A stretch of DNA of 64,000 nucleotides from Tetragonia tetragonoides (taxonomy: Eukaryota > Streptophyta > Magnoliopsida > Caryophyllales > Aizoaceae). Location: contig CM076151.1 of assembly GCA_038025085.1 (NCBI GenBank), forward strand, positions 5,755,001-5,819,000, written 5' to 3'. Below, one piece after another: positions 26,522-55,532 of this stretch. Every line of letters starts with the position of its first letter. The stretch's first letter is position 1. The notes beneath the pieces were generated by a model, which saw only the letters and a program-made list of their open reading frames with translations, was not told where the DNA came from and searched no databases. The position numbers and the translations under genes are program-made.

Positions 26522-27982
26522 CATCGGCAGCTTTACAATAAATAATCGGCTGCTAGCAATTCCAAGTAATTTTAGTGTTCCTATTATCTCATACAAGATA
26601 CCTTTTTGACGTATTATGCTTGTTAGGCTCCTCCATATCCAACTGGTGCATTTGCTGTATTACTTAACAATTTACTATCAGTTCAATTTAGGACCATAGT
26701 CAATGCTCAGGAAAGCCATCTTGAATATAAATGAATCTAATGATAAGTTTATCATATAGAAGTTTAGAAGTCGAAATCGACTTTTGACAGCCTGAGACGA
26801 GGAAGTAGAACCCCCCCCCCCCCCAGATATTTAACTGTAAGTTTTAAAGTAGAAACCATTACTATCTATGAGGAAGGAAGCAGTTTACAAAGCGAACGCT
26901 TGGTAACCGACATGAAACTTGAAGAAAATGGCTTAAACCATTAGCACTTTTCAGCAGAGCTTGAATCTGCTTTAAAGAACAGTACATGTCATGGTGAAAC
27001 AGATACAATTTTAACTTGAAAGGTCAATATCAAGGTTGGAAAAGGAAACTAGCATATGTAACCAATACTTCTAAGTATCTAATTAATGTCATTTGATCAA
27101 TAATTAAACCGGTCATCTGACTTCTTTAAGCAACTAATTTCATCTCCCTCTTCCTTTTGTCCCAACCCCAACACCTTGTTGCTTGCTCTGGACGCTTCAA
27201 TAGAAGCAATTTTTTTGTGATCTGACCGGTAGCTTTGTTTTGCCTCTTTTCTTTATGACTAGTTCTTTTCCTTCTAAGATGCTATTGGATCTTGGAAGAA
27301 CAGCAGTTCGGTGTCGTGTTCATATGCATGATTTCCTTGTCTTAGCTCTTAGGCATAAGTTTTCCTCATGTTGTCTTATATATTAGTCTAACAGGCATTT
27401 AATCTTTTGTATTTTGCATGATGGAGGCCCCCAGCACTATCCTGGACTTCTGGATCCAGGATAGGGTTACTTGTGAATTTCAGGAGTTGTATCATTTTGT
27501 AGTATGGTTAACTTTTTGTGTATGGTTCGTGATGAGTTTCGTATGGTCTTTTCTTGCTTTCTTAAGGGCACCCTGAGCACACAAGCCATAAACTTTTCGT
27601 TATGATTTGCTCCTTAGATTGTTGAGCTGTCACCTTCCTTCTTTTTGGTTTTTAAATGTGATTAGGTTGCCTGCATTTGGATTTTCATCAGATTCTGATC
27701 TGTTTTTTTATTTATGTTTTGTGAAAATAGGGTGCTTTCCAGGGCATGCTAATTTCTATATGAACCTGCTTACCCCAGATCTACTTTCCTTATTTTTAAT
27801 AGGTTTCCAATGGCTAAGGCAAGAAGGAAGCCGATTCCTAATCCTAGGATTAGAAAGATTAGAAAAAACTATCTACACTACCTAAGAACTATAAAAGAGT
27901 ATTTCTACTGCTTTTGTGGACTGAAGAATGCAAATTCTCTATCCATGACCTTGTGGCAAGTGTTATCTTTGGTAGCTTCACC

Positions 27983-31780
<3,798 letters not shown>

Positions 31781-32364
31781 AAGGTTGAAGTATGAAATAG
31801 AATTGAGGGGGAAAGTCATCTCAAAGAGAAGAATTTGACATCAAGATGAGTAGCTGAAGTGTTTGAAAGCCATAAAGAGGATCAGAGCAGTTTCAAGTTC
31901 TCTGACTGGCTCTCGAAAGTCTTGATATACTAACACACACTGTATGTGCCATCTTCTTACATCATATGTGATACTATAATATAAAATATACTGTATTTTG
32001 TGTATTTATGGTTTATATCTTATATAGTGATTGTAATTGTCTTCTATGTAATTATCCTTTCGCGGAGAATTCCCTCAAAAGGGGAATTACACCATTCTTT
32101 GATAAGGACATGTAAATTTTGGATGTATACACATTAGTAGTCCAATGGACAGTGGTCTACTTCAGTATGCAAAGTCTGCAATTGTCACATATGTTTGCAC
32201 AAAGAAAAGCAAACTGCAAACTAGTTTTTTTTTCCAGTTACTTGAGTCTAGGAGACACTTGATTCTCAACCAAACATTTCACTTTCAATATCAATACTCA
32301 ATAGCATTGTTTTGGCTCTTAAATCCTGTCCTTTGTTTTCTACCTTTACTCAATTATTGATTTT
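31781..32364. other. 3' region of GLR-B and spacer
   Basis: Probable 3' untranslated region followed by AT-rich spacer. No additional coding exon or RNA gene recognised. Confidence 0.45.
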
Positions 32365-32457
32365 GTGGGGAATTGAATGCCCACTTCAGAACTAAATGGG
32401 TCGACGCCTCGAGGGTGTTTTTACTTTCCCTGTGAAGCCTTGAGCTTTTCCTCTTTG
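32365..32457 (+). promoter_or_regulatory. Conserved leader block of GLR-C (shorter)
   Basis: Keeps only the downstream half of the A/B/D block: GGGGAATTGAATGCCCACTT, then GTGAAGCCTTGAGCTTTTCC and a donor-like GTAAGTCTCT at 32458. The upstream GTTCAAGTTGCTGTC word was not found. A poly-C run at about 32479-32490 lies just inside the inferred leader intron. Confidence 0.5.
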
Positions 32458-33301
32458 GTAAGTCTCTCTGTCTTCTCCCCCCCCCCCCCCTGTGTTTGGT
32501 TAAATATTCTTTCCTTAATTGTCTAATGTTGTGGTTATCCTTTTGTGCTCTTTATGCCATTATGCTTCCTTGTTAATACTTCCCTTGGGCACTTTGGAAA
32601 AGGGTTCATTTCTGCTTTTTACCTGTATCGACAATTAGCTTGATTTTTTGCCCATTTCGTGCTCCTGCTCAGGTACTAATATCATGGCTAGTTATTTACT
32701 GTTCTCTTCATGTGCCTGACTTTTTAAGGTATAACTCTCCATGTCATCTTTTATATTGTTATTCAACTTACTATTTGATTATCTCTTTTATTTTATGCAT
32801 GTCAGGGCTTCAAATAGAGTAGGAGATTCCATGTCAGTGTCATGAGTCTTTCTATACTAATAAGTTAGTCATTTGCTTATGGAGCTAACAAGCTTCAACA
32901 TAACTGGTCTTGTCTTGCTTTAGTTATTTAATGATTTTCCATGGGGATTATCTGAGCAGTGAAAGGCAGAATTTTTCTTCATTCTTTGACTAGTTTTTTT
33001 TTTCTCTTGTTTGGGAAGGGCGCTAGCTAGATTCTGGTTGGATTTTATAATGCATGAAATTCAGAAGTTCTTTTAGTAATGCTTTGTTGGGCATGCTAGT
33101 TTAAGACTCAACTTGTTTACTCCCAAGCTAAGTTTCTAACTCTTTAATATATCTTTCCAGTGGCAAAGGAAGAATGAAGCTGATTCCTAAGAATATATAC
33201 TCGTAGTATATTGTACAGTATGAATGTTTTTTATCAGAAGTGAGTATGAATGTTCTCTTTCACTGTCGACTTGCGCTATTTCATGTTTTTTAGTCATCAC
33301 T

Positions 33302-36887
<3,586 letters not shown>

Positions 36888-37117
36888 TGCAATGGTTGTT
36901 AGAGGTGGAAGTTGAATGGAGAGGAAAACACCTCAAAAACAAGGATTTGACAAATAGTTGTAGCGTTCAGAGCTACAAAGAGGTTTAAAGCAGTTTCAAC
37001 TTTCAACTCAACTTCTCTGATTGATTCGAAAAATCTTGATGTACTATCTGTAGTCTTAATCATACTGTGTCATATGGTGTGAAAATAACAATTTTTATCT
37101 CAGGATCCTTTGGAAAC
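36888..37117. other. 3' flank of GLR-C
   Basis: Contains the diverged tail of the sister coding end (CAATGGTTGTTAG after the early stop), then AT-rich flank up to the inverted satellite. No gene. Confidence 0.45.
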
Positions 37118-38005
37118 CAAAACACGTGTATTATATAGCCTTCATTTTTGGCTTCTCGGAGTTGAGATTTTAGCCTAAATTTCTTTATAAGGTCAATTGA
37201 TGTCACCCAAAAGATCCCTCAGGTTTTCGAATTTCGTATTCACCCATGACTACGTAATTATATACTTTAAAGTAAGTGACCAGTAAAAAGGTCAACAAAA
37301 CCTAAAAGGAATATGATAACCGGCCCTGGGAGACCTCCTATGTCTCCTACGGTGTCCCGCTTGATTAGGTGTGAAAATACCAACTTTTGGTATGTGACCC
37401 TTCTGAAACCCAAAAATGTAGATTATAGCCTTCATTTTCGGCTTATAGAGGTCCGGTTGATATTTTTGCCCAAACTTTTCCGGTGGGTCAATTATCGCCT
37501 CAGAGGTCTTGTATGCCGCCGGTAGGCCATTTTAATCACCGTAATTTGTATACATGCTATGATAGTCTTCGACTTTTGGCTTCCCACGGCCCGATTATCA
37601 TTTTTGCCCAAAATTTCTCTTGTCCATTGTGAGCCTAGAGGATCCATAGTGCCCCGGACAGATTATCTTGGTCCCCGAACTCCGATTTCATCCATACTTT
37701 CGGCGCTTCGTCTCTTAAATTAGTGCCTCGTAAAACGCACGTTCAAGCCTATCAGAGTCCTGATAGGCGATAACCAACAACGGGGCCTCCTATATATATC
37801 CCTTAGGAATATCCCGTGCGATGTGGTGCAAGAATATTCATCTTCGTTCCAAGGCCTCCCAAAAGCCCAAAAAACCTTGATAAAGCCTTCGATTTTTTGC
37901 TTACTAGGCCCATTGTTACATTTTCCAAAGTTTTCCAGGGGTCTATTGTTGTTACTCTAGAGGACTCCCTATTCTCCAGAAAGGTTATTTGGATCCCTAA
38001 ACTCT
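37118..38005 (-). repeat. Diverged, inverted copies of the 1-884 satellite family
   Basis: Words such as GATTATAGCCTTCATTTTCG, TTTTTGCCCAAA, GTGCCCCGGA, ATACTTTCGGCGCTTCG and CAAGCCTATCAGAGTCC are the reverse complements of landmarks in the 1-884 repeat, in the reversed order. About three degenerate units can be followed. The copies here are far more diverged than those at 1-884, so this is an older insertion or array. Open frames here are not genes. Confidence 0.7.
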
Positions 38006-38093
38006 AATGTTACTCATAGATAGTGAATACAATACATTTATTACTTTTTTGTCTAGATATATCATTTTCTATGTACATACGTACCACATTTTT

Positions 38094-38270
38094 GAGTTGG
38101 GATCTTCTCCATTTTCTTTCTCTCCATTTCCTAAATGAAGGATTAGATCTCCTTCTCTCATTTTGTTTTTTGAATTTTTTTATTCAAAAATTAGTTAGAA
38201 GGAGATCTCACCCTCCATTTGCTAAATAAAAGCCTCCATTTCTTTTAGCAAATAGAGAGGATCCCAACTC
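38094..38270. mobile_element. 177-bp foldback MITE
   Basis: Starts GAGTTGGGATCTTCTCCATTT. Its end reads, as reverse complement, GAGTTGGGATCCTCTCTATTT. Inner words GATCTCCTTCT and AGAAGGAGATC also pair, so most of the element folds on itself around an A/T loop. Flanks cacattttt (38085-38093) and taccttttt (38271-38279) agree at 7 of 9, compatible with a Mutator-type 9-bp target duplication. No coding capacity. It sits just upstream of the GLR-D leader. Confidence 0.75.
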
Positions 38271-38550
38271 TACCTTTTTCTCACATTGTCAGAGATATCG
38301 CGCCTCGGCCTCCATGTGACCGGCTCATGTGAATTTTTTTGATTTAGCTGTCGGTTTCTCTGTTTTCATACACCTTTTTTGCGCCAAATATACCAAACTC
38401 CTTAAATTGTTCCTAAATTGTCAATTGACCATGAGAAAGACGGTTCATTTCTAGCCACACCCTTCACTTTCATTGTTAATAGAGTCATCTCGATCCCACT
38501 CTTTGTTAGGGCTCTCTTGCCCACCTTGGCTCTTTTTACTGAGCAAACTT

Positions 38551-38802
38551 CAAATTGCCAAAAAAGAGAGGTAAAATCATCTGGGTTATGTTCAAGTTGG
38601 TGTCTTTGTTCAAATTGCTGAAAAGGAGAGAGAAATTCATCTGGGTCATGTTCAAGTTGCTGTCTTTCTGCGTCTAAAAGGGCACCCACAAACAACCATG
38701 TGTCAAATATGTAGAAAATTAAATGCCCACTTTGTAGGGTGGGTGTTCAGTGTTCTAATGTTCTTGCTTTCCTTGTCAAGCCCTTTGAGCTTTTTCTCTC
38801 TT
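38551..38802 (+). promoter_or_regulatory. Conserved promoter/leader block of GLR-D with 60-bp tandem duplication
   Basis: Homologous to the GLR-A and GLR-B blocks and ends TTTGAGCTTTTTCTCTCTT with a donor-like GTAAGTCTTC at 38803. Its upstream half is present twice in tandem (38551-38610 and 38611-38670), each with a CATCTGGGT.ATGTTCAAG word. If the block carries promoter elements, GLR-D has them doubled. Confidence 0.55.
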
Positions 38803-39491
38803 GTAAGTCTTCCTTGTATCTTCTTTTTCCCTCTTTGATTTTCTCGAATATCATTAAATATTTTTACAATAATTGTTAAATTTCTCTGCTTTTTTATTGT
38901 GGGCTATGGTTATTTCTTTTGTTATTGATTGAAGCTGCTATCCTAGGTTTCTGTTCTTTTTATGTGCCTGATTTTCTGGGTAATTATTAATCCAATTTTG
39001 TGACACGGCTTCAAGTAGTGTATTAGGTTTCCATGTCAAAATTCTTAAATTTTATTAATGTTCTAATAAAATATATTTGTTTATGGATGGGACAAACCTT
39101 CAACTGGTGTAATCTTGCTTTATTTTATTTTGAGCAATTGGAGGCAGAAATATCCTGATTCTTTGTCACCTTCCATGATGAACTGTCGTTTCTTTCATTA
39201 GATTTTTCTTTTATTGGGGTTTAAATTGTACCAAAAAAATCTTAGCACCAAAAAAATTGTACCAAAATCAGGAAATTCTTTATATGGTGCTTTGTTGGGC
39301 AAGCTAGTTTCGAATTTAACTTGTTTGTAATACTATGATGTTTCCAGTGGCTAAAGAAAAAGGAAGCTGATTGTTAGAGATTCTATATCTAAGAATTAGT
39401 ATGAGTGTATCTACTGCTTATAGGAAGTGAATACAAGTTCTGCTTTTGCTGTGGACCTAAAGCTGCTGTTTCATAGAATTTGGTTTTCACT

Positions 39492-43488
<3,997 letters not shown>

Positions 43489-44800
43489 AGAGAAGACTCT
43501 GACATATACCAGAGAATCACAGGGAATCAGAGTTCTCTTATCCAGCTTGGTGAATCCAGATAGTAACTTCACTCTTGGTTAGCAAAGTATGAAACATGTA
43601 TGTAGAAATTTTAGGTGTATACAAAGTAGGCCATGATGTCCAATTTGAATGGAGCTGAAACTGTCACTTTTGACAACTGCGCAGCTCTGGATTATAATGG
43701 ACAATCAAAATACACTCACTAAATTTTTGTGTGCTTCTTGCACACTATGTAGTAAACTAAATAGAAGTAATAGATAATTTGGGGTTTCAATTATGCGTCT
43801 CTACTGCAAACAAGCTATCTAATAGTTGCAGGGGTGCGTATATATGACTGCCCCTTAAACCCCAAAAGCAGAAGCCTCTTGAGGGGCACTAGAAAGCGAT
43901 AATGATAGTGATACATGCCTAATTCCTACTGCAATGGTCGCATGTGCCACAAAGCTTGCAAGGAAAATGACTGACAAGTTAATCCCTGTGACTACTTCAT
44001 ACTGTTGACATCATTAGCAATACCGATAAAAAAATGTGCTATTCGTGACTAATTAAGAAACATGAAGAAGGTGGTTTTACCCATTTAGCAACTTTTGAGC
44101 AGAGCATCAATCTGCTTTGCTAAAAAGTATCATGTCAATGGCGAAACAAATATGGCAATACCTTGAAAGGTCTTTTCGATGGTGGAGATGAAAACTAGCA
44201 TAGCTAACTGACAGTTCTCTAAATACTTTCTTTTTTTGTTGTTGGTGTTGTTGATAATTACAGTTCTCAAAATACTCTTGTGTACGTTTAGAATACTGTA
44301 ATATGATGTGAATTTCAGGAGTTGTTTATTTTGTAGTATGGTTAAATAATATTTCTGCATGAAGTATCACGAATTTCAAATGGTCTTTTCTTGCTTTTTT
44401 TGGACACTTTAAGCACACAGGCCATAGATTCTTATGCTTTGCAATGAACCTTAGATCATTGAGCTGTCATTTCCTTCTTTTTAGACTGTGCTTTTGGTTG
44501 CCTCCATTTGGATTTTCATCAGATTCTGTTTTGTTTGGGATTTATGTTATGTCAAATTCAGTCTGATATGATGCTTTCTTGGGCATGCTAATTTTCATAT
44601 CCAGATTTACTTTTCATATTTTTTATAGGTTTCCAATGGCTGAGGGAAGAAGGAAGCAGATTCCTAATCCTAGGATTAATGATACTATATTATACCACAT
44701 AAGAACTATAAAAAGAGTATTTCAATTGCTTCTGTAGAGTGAAGCATGAAAATTCTGCTTTCAGAACGTTGCGGCAAATGTCATGTTTTGTAGTTTCACC
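43489..44800. other. Spacer before GLR-E, duplicated before GLR-F
   Basis: From about 43700 it matches 48655-50127 before GLR-F in order: CACTAAATTTTTGTGTGCTT; a ten-pair hairpin of TGCCCCTTAA with TTGAGGGGCA (43848-43887); CTGACAAGTTAATCCCTGTG-type words; GCAGAGCATCAATCTGCTTT; TTTGTAGTATGGTTAAA; and a 5' exon-like block AGGTTTCCAATGGCTGAGGG at 44629. The last block is the likely leader exon joining the coding exon. The A-D type promoter block was not found here. Confidence 0.6.
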
Positions 44801-48531
<3,731 letters not shown>

Positions 48532-50127
48532 AGGTGGAGCTTGAATGGAGGGGAGAATCATCTCAAAGAGAAGAATTTTACATTTAGGTGGAATATTTGG
48601 ATGAGCTAAGAGGATCAAATGAGTTTGAAGTTCTCTGATTGATAATGGACAATCAAGATACGTTCACTAAATTTTTGTGTGCTTTTTATTTGTAGACCTT
48701 GTAGTAAACAAGTAAATAATACAGTAGATAATTTGGAGTTTCTATCATGGGTCTTAACTGCAAACAACCTATGTATAGTTCCAGGGCCGTGTATATCTAA
48801 CTGCCCCTTACACCCCAAAGGCAGAAGCCTCTTGAGGGGCACTGGAAAGCGATAATGATAGTGTGATACATGCCCAATGTCCTAGTGCAACGGTAGCATG
48901 TGGCACAACCGCACAAAGCTTGCACAGGAAATGACTGACAAATTAATCCCTGTGTAAAGTAAATGAAAATCGTTATGCATGACATAGAGCCTTATATTAC
49001 ACTTTCACTTCACCCTGCTATGAAGCAGGTTATTACCTTCAATTAAGATTGGTGTTATTTGGAGTAGATCACACATGTTTTGATTCCATTGACATTGACC
49101 ATTTGCGCCATTCCATTTTAGCATCATTTCTCTTATTTTTCTAGAATTAGTAACTACATATATATTTAACTTAGTAACTGCTTCATACTGTTGACATCAT
49201 TAGTCATACGGCCAATAAAAAATGTGGGGTTGGTGACTAATTTAGAAACATAAGAAGGTGGTTTTACACATTTAGCAACTTTTGAGCAGAGCATCAATCT
49301 GCTTTGCTAAAAAGTATCATGTAAATACCTTGAAATGTCTTATCGATAGTGGATATGAAAATTATAGCATAGCTAACTGACAGTTCTCTAAATACCTTAT
49401 TTTGTTGTTGATAATTACAGTTCTCAGGATACTCTTTGTAGTTATGTACGTTTAGAATACTCTAATATGATGTGAATACTCTGCTACAGGAGAACAGCTG
49501 TTTTGTTTTCTGTTCACGTGCCTGATTTCTTGGCCAAGGTTAAAGCTTTCATGCCATCTTGTACATTACTTTCTAATACATTTTATTATCTTCCCTTTTT
49601 ATATTGTATGTAGAGGCTTCAAATGATCCTTTCTTGTGCTTCTGAAATGTGTATAGGAGTTGTTTATTTTGTAGTATGGTTAAAAAATATTTCCGTATGA
49701 AGTATCACGAATTTCAAATGATATTTTCTTGCTTTTTGGGGGCACTTTGAGCACACAGGCCATAGATGGATCCTTAGGCTTTCATTTCCTTCTTTTTAGA
49801 CTGTGTTTTTGGTTGCTTCCATTTGGATTTTCATCAGATTCTGCTTTGTTTGGGATTTATGTTATGTCAAATTTAGTCTGATTGGATGCTTTCTTAGGCA
49901 TGCTAATTTCTATCTCAACCAGCATATCCAGATTTACCTTTTTATATTTCTTATAGGTTTCCAGTGGCTGATGGAAGAAGGAAGCAGATTCCTAATCCTA
50001 GTATTATTGATACTACTTTATACCACCTAAGAACTATACAAGAGTATATCTGTTGCTTCTGTAGAGTGAAGCACGAAAATTCTGCTTTCAGGAACTCGGC
50101 ACAAGTGTCATGTTTTGTAGTTTCACC
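48532..50127. other. Spacer between GLR-E and GLR-F (copy of the 43489-44800 spacer)
   Basis: Repeats the spacer that precedes GLR-E, with extra AT-rich stretches, and with words also present after GLR-A (TATTTGGAGTAGATCACACA). The leader-exon-like block AGGTTTCCAGTGGCTGATGG lies at 49956. No independent gene. Confidence 0.6.
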
Positions 50128-52091
50128 ATGAGATTAGTTCATATTGTGTCATGGGTTGGAGTTCTTTGTATCATGATGTTCTTAGGACATACTTTTGCTT
50201 CAGAAAAAGTGAGCATTGGTGCCATTTTTTCTCTAGACACAATTGATGGCAAGGTTTCAAAGATTGCAATGATGGCTGCTGTGGAAGAGATAAATTCCAA
50301 TCCCAGCATACTTGGCGGCCGTACCCTTTCTCTCCAAATTTATGATTCACATTACAGTCAACTCATCAGCGTTTTGGGAGGTAAATTCTTAAAAATTCTT
50401 CGAAGTTCTGTTTACATACTCTGTGGCCTGTGCCTGTTGTTTTACTTTGTTCAGTTAACCTACTCCCCACCTTTTACTGCATTTGTGAAGTAACTTTAGC
50501 TAGTTCCTCCAGCCTAATGACTTAAGCTTTTTGGTTGAAATGAACCTTTGTGTACTAATAACCAAATCCTTGCAACCTCACATTTGGCCCATGGATTATT
50601 GCAAAGCTTAAAGAAGAATTTTATGTGTCCCCTTATCCTGACCTACATTTTATTTCTTGTGACAGCATTGCAGTTCATGGAGACAGATACTGTTGCTATT
50701 ATTGGCCCTCAGTACTCTTTAATGGGCCACATACTTTCACACCTCGCAAATAAACTCCATGTTCCACTATTATCATTCACAGCACTTGATCCTGCACTCT
50801 CGCCTATTCAGTACCCGTACTTTCTCCAAACAGCTCCGAATGATCTGTTTCAGATGTCTGCCGTTGCAGAAACGGTAAGCTATTTTGGTTGGACCCAGGT
50901 AATAGCTATTTTTACTGCTGATGTATCTACACGAAATGGGATCAGTGCATTAGCAGATAAGCTCAGAGAAAAGCGCTACAAGATATCTTACAAAGCAGTA
51001 CTTCCCATGGATATTCGAGGAAAGGAGAGTGTAGTACCGCAAGAACTGGCTAAGGTGAAGCTGATGGAATCTAGGGTGTTTGTTGTGCATTCATTTCCCA
51101 GGTTTGGTCTGATGATTCTCAAGGCAGCAGAGCAACTTGGCATGATGGATGACGGCTATGTTTGGATAGCAACCTTACCAATCGTTTTAGATTCTCAACC
51201 AAGCTCAGATATTTTCAAACTGACGCAAGGAGTTGTCACATTTCGGCTCCACACTCCTGAGTCACAAAGAAAGAAGACATTCATCGCTAGGTGGAACCAG
51301 TTGAGCAAAGGCTCAGTTGGGTTGAATGTGAATGGCCTGTATGCCTATGACACTGTTTGGTTGATTGCCAATGCAGTTAAAGCATTTCTACATCAAGGAA
51401 AGCGCATTTCTTTTTCTCAGAATCCTTTCTTAATTCCTGCTGGAGCAGGCAATTTGAACTTGAGTGCATTGAACCTCTTTGATGGAGGAAAGCATTTGCT
51501 CAAGAATATTTTGGAAACCAATATGACTGGTCTAACCGGCCCAATTTGGTTCAATTCGAAGAGATATTTGGTTAATCCTTCTTATGATATCATTAACATA
51601 GATGGTAACCGATTGAGGGGGATCGGATACTGGTCAGAGTACTCTGGCTTATCTGTTGTGGCACCAGAGATTCTACGTAATAGACCACGAAACCGTTCAA
51701 GTGCCAGTCAGATTCTGTACAGTGTGGTATGGCCGGGAGGAGCTAAGATGACACCTCGAGGATGGGCTTTCCCACGTGATGGAAGGAAACTGCGAATTGG
51801 AGTTCCTTGTAGGGCTAGCTTTCGGGATTTTGTTTATCAAGACAATCACACTCATGATGTTCATGGTTATTGCATTGATGTCTTCCTTGCTGCCTTAAAG
51901 TTTCTTCCTTATGCAATTCCTTATGAGTTCATATTATATGGAGAAGGGCATCAAAATCCGAACTATACGGAGCTTGTAAATCGGATCACAGTTGGCGTAA
52001 GTACAAACATGTTTATGTGGAATATCGTGCTAAGAAATCAATGTTAATATATAACTCATGTTAGGGACTCATTTTGAGGTGACATTTGTAG

Positions 52092-52424
<333 letters not shown>

Positions 52425-52485
52425 TAATTGTAATCATGTGCTAGAGAGAGGCACCCACACCCTTGACTACTAGCCAAAAGCTAAA

Positions 52486-55400
52486 TTACATCCATGCCAA
52501 GAAATCATGAACTCTAGAAATACCCTGTTTAGCAAGTCCGTCAGCCACAAAGTTCGCTCCTCTTCGGCGATGGATAATGCTAACTCTAGGCCACACCCTT
52601 TTAGCCTATCGAATAAAATTAAGATCAAATCTTGCTTCCCAAGGCCCTCCTTCGATTGCGTTGCACCACGTTACTGCGTTAAGGGAGTCTGATTCTACAA
52701 GAACATCAAAATGCATCACCCACTCTCTACTCAATGATTCCTGTATGGCTCGACTAATAGCTACTACCTCTGCATGATTAATTTCTGTTGCTTCAACTTG
52801 ACAAGAGAAAATGCATCTGAAATTCCCTTTCCATTCTCTCAGCACCCCCCCAATACCTCCCACACCTTCTTGCATCGAAGCTTCGACATTCCATTTGAGG
52901 ACCCCTATTGGAGGGACTTCCCAGCTAATCTGAACAGAATTTTTTACAGTTGCATCCCTCAACTTCAGACATATAGGGTTACGAACCACGTCAGTAGGTG
53001 AATACGGAAAATTATCATCCCAAGCTTTAATCCAGTGGCACAAACGCAACAATACCAGATTAAAAACTTCATCCTCACTACAAGATTTCCCTTGGAAAAT
53101 TCTGGTGTTTCGTTCAATCCAAACCGACCAAACAACCACAAAAGCATACGTGATCCATACCTTTTTGAAGTGACTTCCTCTAACAAGATCACACCATTGA
53201 TTGAAAAGACTTGCAACTGAATTTGGGCAGCACCAAGCAACGTTCCAAAGTGACAGCCACCTATGCCACAATTGACTTGAAAAAGTACAGTGAATTAGCA
53301 GGTGATCATTTGATTCCTCAACCTCCCTACAGAAAATACACAAAGGATCTCCTATACCCTGAAGCCCCATTTTTACCAATCTGTCTTTTGTTTTGATCCT
53401 ACCAAGACAAGCCAGCCACATAAAAGTTTCAACTTTTGGAGGGGCAAGCCCTTTCCAAATCCCCTTTACAGCGTCCTTGTTCAACTCACCTTCATCTCAA
53501 CCTTATTCTCACAGATTTTACAGAGAACACCTTTGTTGTCAAGCTTCCAGTGTAACTTATCTTTTAATCCAGGTAAAAGATGGACCTCCTCAAGCAATTT
53601 GTAGAGTTGGTCTTTTAGTGAAACTTCCCATACAAACAAATTTCTCCTCCACAGCAGATTCCATCGCCAAGTAATTCCATCCCAAAAACCCAACTCAGAG
53701 ATATGCGCTCCTCTTTGCAAGGATAATGAATAAAGTCTAGGGAATTTTTAATTTAAGGGAGTCTCCCCAATCCATAAATCTAACCAGATTTTTACTGACT
53801 CCCCACAACCCACGTTAACAGTCAGGCCTTCCTTAAATGTCTCTACTATCCTCTCATCTTTTTTAAGGCAGTTAGTGATCCCCTTCCATAAACCACCTCG
53901 AAAATATCTCGGCACAGAGATATTTTCGAGGGAGCAAATATTGGCTGAATTATTGTAATATTTTGCCACAATTATATCCTTCCAAAGACCACTATTTCCT
54001 TCTAAAAAACGCCAAATCCACTTTCTTAAACAAGCCATATTCATCACTCTCATAGAACCAGTCCCCAACCCTCCTAGCTCTTTGGGTTTCTCTACTGTTT
54101 TCCAATTCACTAAGTATATTGGCTTCCTATTCTCACAGTTACCAGCCCAGAAAAAGTCCCTTTGAATCTTGACAATTTTCTCTTCCACACCCACAGGCAA
54201 TGGGAACAAAGATAGGTAGTAAATTGGCAAGTTACTCAATGCAGCTTTAATCAGAGTTAATCTACCACCCATAGAGAGGAGCCTACCTCGCCAAGTAGCA
54301 AGCTTTTTCTCCATTTTATCAAGCATAGGTCGCCAAAATTCCATGTTGCGTGGGTTGGCCCCCAAAGGCATTCCCAGATACTTGAGAGGCAAATTTTCCG
54401 CTTTGCAATGGAGATCACTAGCCAATTGTGACAGCCAGCCATGTTCGACATTCACCCCAACCAATGAACACTTGTGGAAATTCACTTTGAGGCCAGACGC
54501 CAAGTAAAATGAAATCAAAATCATTTTAATCACATCCAAGTATCGACGATCCGCCGGGCAAAAGACTATTGTGTCGTCTGCAAATTGTAAGTGAGAGATC
54601 TCCGGGCCACACGGGGAAACACTTACTCCTTTAAATTCTCCTACGTTAATTGCCTTCCTGAAAAGACAGCTCAACACCTCCGCTACTAAATTGAACAAGA
54701 ATGGAGAAAGGGGATCTCCCTGGCGAAGACCCCGTTTCATAATGAACGGCTTGGTTGGAGAGCCATTAACAAGCACAGAGAGCGAAGAACATTTTAAGCA
54801 CCATTGTATCCATTGACACCATCTAGTTGGGAAATTCATTTCCTTTAGCACCCAATCCAGAAACGACCACGAAACTGTGTCATAAGCCTTATGGAAATCT
54901 AGTTTCCAAACACAAATTTTGTCTTTATTCCTCGAGGCTGCTTCAATAACTTCATTGGCGATGAGTACACTGTCTAGAATTTGTCGACCACTAATAAACG
55001 CTGATTGCGACTCGCCAATAATGTCAGACAGTACACCCTTGAGTCTACTAGAGAGAATTTTTGCAAGGATTTTATAAAGAGCCCCAATCATACTAATGGG
55101 TCGAAAGTCACGCAGCTCCACTGGATTCTCAGTCTTCGGAATAAGGCTGATGAAGGCCACATTGATATTCCAAGGAAATTCACCTGTCTCCCAAAACGCA
55201 TTCACAAAATCAATAACATCCTTCTTTATCAGATCCCAAGCCCCCTTGATAAAATTAAAATTATAACCATCCGGTCCCAGTGCCTTGGAGCCTTTACATT
55301 GCCACACAGCTTGTTGAATCTCTTCCTCGCTAAATCTTTTCACTAGTTCATCACCTTGTATTTGTGAAATTTTATTCAACCCAATATCATTAAAGGTGGG

Positions 55401-55532
55401 CCTTGACGGAAAATCCTCCTGGAAAATAGATTTGAAGTAGTCTACTGTTGCTTTCTTTATCTCTGCAGGTTTAGACAATGTTTTGCCCTTGTGATTTAGA
55501 CTGACTATCCCATTCCATGATAGTATCCTCAT
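52486..55532 (-). pseudogene. LINE ORF2: reverse transcriptase and RNase H, endonuclease deleted
   Basis: The ORF2 start is recognisable at 55532 as MRILSWNG, the usual beginning of the endonuclease domain. It then jumps in frame to IVSLNHKGK and EIKKATVDYFKSIFQ, which normally precede the reverse transcriptase. The whole apurinic endonuclease region is gone. The RT has LIPKT, LRDFRPIS, motif A WKLDFHKAYDTVSW, GLRQGDPLSPFLF and the catalytic FADD. The frame is broken by a TAA near 53747, a shift near 53485 and a TAG near 52605. Past these the zinc-like CIFCREVEESNDHLLIHC, the RNase H words LKWNVEAS, HAEVVAI and VESDSLNAV, and RRRGANFVADGLAKQG follow to the terminal TAA at 52486. Not able to move on its own. 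Confidence 0.88.

Noticed and set aside
33224..33301. Upstream in-frame extension of GLR-C
   Set aside because: No sister gene has homologous residues before the signal peptide; the ATG at 33302 aligns with all starts.
43848..43887. Hairpin TGCCCCTTAA / TTGAGGGGCA as a possible tRNA or terminator
   Set aside because: No cloverleaf, and its duplication is explained by the E/F spacer duplication.
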